From positions 1-64,000 of the forward strand of contig QXHL01000001.1 of NCBI GenBank assembly GCA_003584005.1: a DNA stretch of 64,000 nucleotides, in the 5' to 3' direction. Made by a program: the position numbers and the translations under genes. Source of the stretch: Alicyclobacillaceae bacterium I2511. GTDB lineage: Bacteria; Bacillota; Bacilli; Alicyclobacillales; Alicyclobacillaceae. Every line of letters starts with the position of its first letter. The stretch's first letter is position 1. The notes below the pieces were generated by a model. It had not been told where the DNA came from. It saw nothing but the letters and a program-made list of their open reading frames with translations, and did not search any database. Shown here piece after piece: positions 60,750-64,000 of this stretch.

Positions 60750-63194
60750 TTAGGAGTTCGTATTTTTCTGCCAGGTTAGTTTAAGGGCCTGCCACTGTTC
60801 CTGCGAGACAAGCACCTCTCGAGGTTTACTGCCTTCAAACGGTCCTACAACTCCCCGCTGTTCCATTTGATCCACAATTCTTGCCGCCCGTGCGTACCCC
60901 ACCCGAAAACGGCGTTGAATCAAGGATACGGAAGCTTGTCCCGCACCCACCACCAAGTCCACAGCATCCATGAAAAGTTCATCCAAATCAGGCTGTTCGT
61001 TCCCTTGCGGGTCTGTCTCACCATGGCTTAAATCCACCGTGTAAACAACCCTCTGTTGAGACTTTACGTATTCTACCAATTGTTCAATTTCCGGTTCTGA
61101 AACAAAGGCACCTTGCACCCTCACTGGTTTGGCTGCACCTACAGGCATATACAACATGTCCCCCCTCCCTAACAACTTCTCCGCACCCCCACCATCCAGG
61201 ATGGTCCGCGAATCAGCCATAGAAGAAACAGCAAAGGCAATTCGACTCGGAATATTGGCCTTAATTACGCCTGTAATCACATCTACCGACGGCCGCTGGG
61301 TTGCGAGTATAAGGTGAATACCCGCCGCTCGTGCCATTTGAGCAATCCTGCAGATGGCATCCTCCACTTCCCCGGGTGCAACCATCATGAGGTCTGCCAG
61401 TTCGTCGACAATCACGACGATATAGGGCAACAGTTCGGCCCCGTCTTGCTTTCGCAATTGATTATAGCGATCTAAATCACGTGCTCCCCGGTCCGCAAAC
61501 AGCTTATAGCGAGCCTCCATTTCTTCAATCACTCGCTTCAAAGCGAAGGCGGCCTTACGTGGGTCTGTCACAACCGGAGCCATCAGATGTGGTATACCAT
61601 TGTATCCACTGAGTTCTACCATTTTCGGATCAATCATTAAAAATTTTACTTCGTGTGGTTTTGCTTTGACTAAAATAGAAGCAACAATGCTGTTAATACA
61701 GACACTTTTTCCCGATCCAGTAGCACCAGCCACCAGCAGGTGAGGCATTTTCTGTAGGTTCCCCACAATTGATTGCCCGGAGATATCCCTCCCTAAGACG
61801 ATGCCCAGTTTTCCAACCTCGCCTTGAAATTCGTCTGAATCCAACACTTCCCGCAGGGTTACCACCGCAACGTCTTCGTTGGGGACCTCAATGCCAATCA
61901 CCGGTTTGCCTGGCACTGGCGCCTCAATACGAATATCCCGTGCCGCCAAAGCCAGAGCAATGTCATCCGCCAAATTGACAATGCGGGAAACTTTCACTCC
62001 CACAGCAGGTTGCAGCTCATAGCGAGTTACTGAAGGCCCTCGACTAATTTCCAAGACCTTGGCGTGAACCCCAAAACTCTCCAGGGTGTTTTCTAGTTTT
62101 CGTGCATTTTCCTGTGCATTACGGTGATTAAAGCCACCCTTGAGGGGTTTGGGCAATGTGAACAAACGAAGCGGGGGTAACTGATAGTTTTCGTCATGTA
62201 TAGGGGGTCCCACCGAGTAATTGCGCAGCGATGTTTCATTGCTTTCACCCTGGTGTTTGTTAACTGCACCTGGCTGTATCGCCTTTCGTTCAGGAAAGCG
62301 CATCACTAACTTGCCATCCACTTGCTGCAGCTTGAGTGCTCCACTTTCCCCTTCGATGTGAGACGTGGACACAGCAGCCAAAGGCCTGACCCGAGTGGAA
62401 AAGTCATGGACCACCGGAGGGGACAACTTTTCCTCCAAAACTTCGCCTTCAATCACAAGTCCATTCCCAGGACTGGAGTAACGGCCATCGGCCACAGTCG
62501 ATGGATCGTCTTCCTTTGAAGAGGGATGTGAGTGCAAGTGTTCTTGATCTTTTATGCTTTCAGACCGAAATAAAACCTCGACATACTGTTGACTTCCTCG
62601 CCACACCGCCTCAAGCCGTTTTTCCATCCAGCGAGACCCCTTTTGTACTGTAACAACCAAAGAACGTTGCAATACTAGGAGAATGCCTACCAGCGCACCG
62701 ACAGAGAGAATAAGTAGGGCACCGAGCGTAGAAAATAGGGAGTAGAGCAGTGAAAACACGGCATATCCCACCAACCCCCCCCCAGCTGGGGGGGGGGATT
62801 GAACAGCTGAACCCGTTGCCATCATATCCTGCAACACCCGCATCGCGGCGAGAGTAGCAGACCAAAGAGGGACTTGATTGTTTGGGTAGAATTGATTCAT
62901 ATATTGAAAAAAATCAAATTCCATAAATGTAAGCCATACAATCAGCAACACCAGCAATCCCATATGCCGAGTAGTCCAGACAAAGGGTCCCCGTCGAATC
63001 ATTACAACAACTGCAGCATATCCAAGAAAGATGGGAATTAAAAAGCTCCAAGAACCTGCCAAATAAATAAAAGAAATATCTAAATACCGCCCAACTAGCC
63101 CTAATTTTCCCAGTGCCAAGGCGCATAGTGTGAGCATCGCCAATCCAATCAATTCATACTGTAAAATGGGTTCTCTGTGTTGCTTTCTTCCCAT
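60750..63194 (-). CDS. spoIIIE: DNA translocase SpoIIIE/FtsK
   Basis: 814 residues from the ATG at 63194, which follows GTGGAGG at 6 bases. N-terminal membrane domain with four to five helices (about 10-190), a variable linker to about 330, and the RecA-like motor: Walker [16 protein letters not shown], Walker [33 protein letters not shown]-terminal gamma domain with [19 protein letters not shown] reads KOPS/SRS-type sequences. Pumps the chromosome into the forespore. Codons near 135 contain a C10-AGCT-G9 tract (SPPPAGGG). Confidence 0.97.
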   Translation of the reverse strand: MGRKQHREPILQYELIGLAMLTLCALALGKLGLVGRYLDISFIYLAGSWSFLIPIFLGYAAVVVMIRRGPFVWTTRHMGLLVLLIVWLTFMEFDFFQYMNQFYPNNQVPLWSATLAAMRVLQDMMATGSAVQSPPPAGGGLVGYAVFSLLYSLFSTLGALLILSVGALVGILLVLQRSLVVTVQKGSRWMEKRLEAVWRGSQQYVEVLFRSESIKDQEHLHSHPSSKEDDPSTVADGRYSSPGNGLVIEGEVLEEKLSPPVVHDFSTRVRPLAAVSTSHIEGESGALKLQQVDGKLVMRFPERKAIQPGAVNKHQGESNETSLRNYSVGPPIHDENYQLPPLRLFTLPKPLKGGFNHRNAQENARKLENTLESFGVHAKVLEISRGPSVTRYELQPAVGVKVSRIVNLADDIALALAARDIRIEAPVPGKPVIGIEVPNEDVAVVTLREVLDSDEFQGEVGKLGIVLGRDISGQSIVGNLQKMPHLLVAGATGSGKSVCINSIVASILVKAKPHEVKFLMIDPKMVELSGYNGIPHLMAPVVTDPRKAAFALKRVIEEMEARYKLFADRGARDLDRYNQLRKQDGAELLPYIVVIVDELADLMMVAPGEVEDAICRIAQMARAAGIHLILATQRPSVDVITGVIKANIPSRIAFAVSSMADSRTILDGGGAEKLLGRGDMLYMPVGAAKPVRVQGAFVSEPEIEQLVEYVKSQQRVVYTVDLSHGETDPQGNEQPDLDELFMDAVDLVVGAGQASVSLIQRRFRVGYARAARIVDQMEQRGVVGPFEGSKPREVLVSQEQWQALKLTWQKNTNS
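62775..62797. repeat. Homopolymeric G/C palindrome inside spoIIIE
   Basis: Plus strand: nine C, AGCT, ten G. In frame it encodes PPPAGGG in the membrane-domain loop. Slip-prone and difficult to replicate and sequence. Confidence 0.9.
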
Positions 63195-63308
63195 GCCACG
63201 CCTCCACAGTTTGACCCTTACTCGGATGGGCGGTCGAGACCGCCTTCTCCTATTATAGATGCGTGTCCGAAAAGTGTTCAAGCAAGTTGGACCCATAGAT
63301 TGTGTGAA

Positions 63309-63533
63309 TCAGCGATGTTCGTATAGATGAATCAGAGTTCCAGGCTGCCATTCTTTGCGCAGATAGTCTTGTGGATTTGGACTGATAAGACGTTCCATTT
63401 TGGCCATTCCATTTTGTTCCGGAGACACCAGCATTGTGACTCCGCCCCTCTGAACTTCCACCAGGGTAGGTGGTTGTTCATAAAAATTTGTATAAACAAG
63501 TTCTGTTGGCACAATGCTCCACAAAAGGCTCAT
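63309..63533 (-). CDS. ylzJ: YlzJ-like protein
   Basis: 74 residues from the ATG at 63533, preceded by AAGGGG. Matches the YlzJ family start SLLWSIVPTELVY and the GVTMLVSPEQNGMAKMERLIS segment. Always between tepA and spoIIIE in Bacillales; function unknown. Confidence 0.85.
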   Translation of the reverse strand: MSLLWSIVPTELVYTNFYEQPPTLVEVQRGGVTMLVSPEQNGMAKMERLISPNPQDYLRKEWQPGTLIHLYEHR

Positions 63534-63568
63534 TGGGATACCCCTTCTTTCTGAAACATCAACGGACT

Positions 63569-64000
63569 TCAATGCTTCGCAATCAAGCTTTGTAACTTCG
63601 CCATGGCTTCTCCAAGGCCACCCACTTGATCTGCCAATCCATAATCTACCGCATCGCGGCCGACAACGGTGGTTCCAATGTCTCGCGCCATCTCCCCCGT
63701 ATTGAGCATCAAGTTGCGAAAGACCCCCTCACTGACTCGCGAATGGCTCACGACAAAACGAGTCACACGTTCCTGCATCCGTTCCAAATACTCAAAGGAT
63801 TGGGGGACCCCAATGACCAACCCCGTTAAACGAATGGGGTGAATCGTCATGGACGCAGTTTCAGTAATAAAGGTGTAATCAGAACTGACCGCAATGGGTA
63901 CCCCAATCGAGTGCCCCCCCCCCAAAACCAAAGAAACGGTGGGTTTACTTAAACTTGCTACCATTTCCGCAATGGCTAGGCCAGCCTCCACGTCCCCTCC
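63569..64000 (-). CDS. tepA: TepA, ClpP-like translocation-enhancing peptidase (5' part cut by window edge)
   Basis: The frame enters from the right edge with [13 protein letters not shown] and includes the ClpP-type sequence [16 protein letters not shown]. The N-terminal ~100 residues lie outside the window. TepA is a cytoplasmic ClpP/crotonase-fold peptidase linked to degradation of spore small acid-soluble proteins and to protein export. The GGG codons contain ten consecutive C on the plus strand (63914-63923), another slip-prone tract. Confidence 0.93.
   Translation of the reverse strand, partial: GGDVEAGLAIAEMVASLSKPTVSLVLGGGHSIGVPIAVSSDYTFITETASMTIHPIRLTGLVIGVPQSFEYLERMQERVTRFVVSHSRVSEGVFRNLMLNTGEMARDIGTTVVGRDAVDYGLADQVGGLGEAMAKLQSLIAKH

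Overview
The window looks like a chromosomal segment of an aerobic or facultative, endospore-forming Firmicute of the Bacillales, probably close to the acidophilic Alicyclobacillaceae. This is inferred from gene content and order; there is no rRNA here to settle it. Spore genes (cotE, a spoVK-type AAA ATPase, a GerA/SpoVAF protein, spoIIIE, tepA, ylzJ) sit in the order familiar from Bacillus: tepA-ylzJ-spoIIIE ... ymfK-rodZ-yajQ-pgsA-cinA ... recA-recX-rny-ymdB ... cotE ... miaB-ricA-mutS-mutL-miaA-hfq ... spoVK ... glnR-glnA and lexA. Nearly everything lies on the minus strand.

Bases 1-3300 are accessory DNA: the 5' end of an Rpn-type nuclease gene at the left edge, a tyrosine recombinase with a LexA-like box just upstream, a PIN/AbrB toxin-antitoxin pair, and a truncated Rpn remnant with 12-bp coding repeats. 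Bases 3300-15650 hold an isochorismatase-like hydrolase and the late cobalamin block (cbiP, cbiA, cobC-type phosphatases, cobD, cobS, cbiB, cobU, btuD, btuC, btuF), headed by a well-formed cobalamin riboswitch. No corrin-ring genes and no adenosyltransferase are present, so the block serves cobinamide or late-precursor use and B12 import unless the remaining genes lie elsewhere. A tiny palindromic element with 8-bp flanking direct repeats sits between cbiB and cobS.

Bases 15650-19360 form a sulfur locus: a thioredoxin-fold lipoprotein divergent from an operon of sulfide:quinone oxidoreductase, DUF1641 protein, DsrE-like protein and TusA. Together these fit sulfide oxidation at the membrane followed by sulfane-sulfur relay in the cytoplasm. 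A 21-bp tandem repeat in the divergent intergenic region may be an operator.

Bases 19450-32400 carry an SDR reductase lacking the usual catalytic Tyr and Lys, a small unknown gene, glyS, lexA with two SOS boxes, glnA-glnR, a PLP lyase (YnbB type), a four-gene set (small CxxC membrane protein, polytopic membrane protein, small GTPase, SpoVK-type AAA ATPase), a GerA/SpoVAF protein, and 13 consecutive tRNA genes on one strand.

Bases 32400-64000 carry RNA modification and mismatch repair (hfq, miaA, mutL, mutS, ricA, miaB), then four consecutive amide-ligase genes (three YheC/D-type ATP-grasp proteins and one phiEco32-type COOH-NH2 ligase with an ATP-grasp-like N-terminus) directly downstream of cotE, followed by the conserved recA/rny/pgsA/spoIIIE block. 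The amide-ligase cluster is the best candidate for a poorly described system: it suggests ATP-dependent peptide tagging or cross-linking of the spore coat, with unknown substrate.
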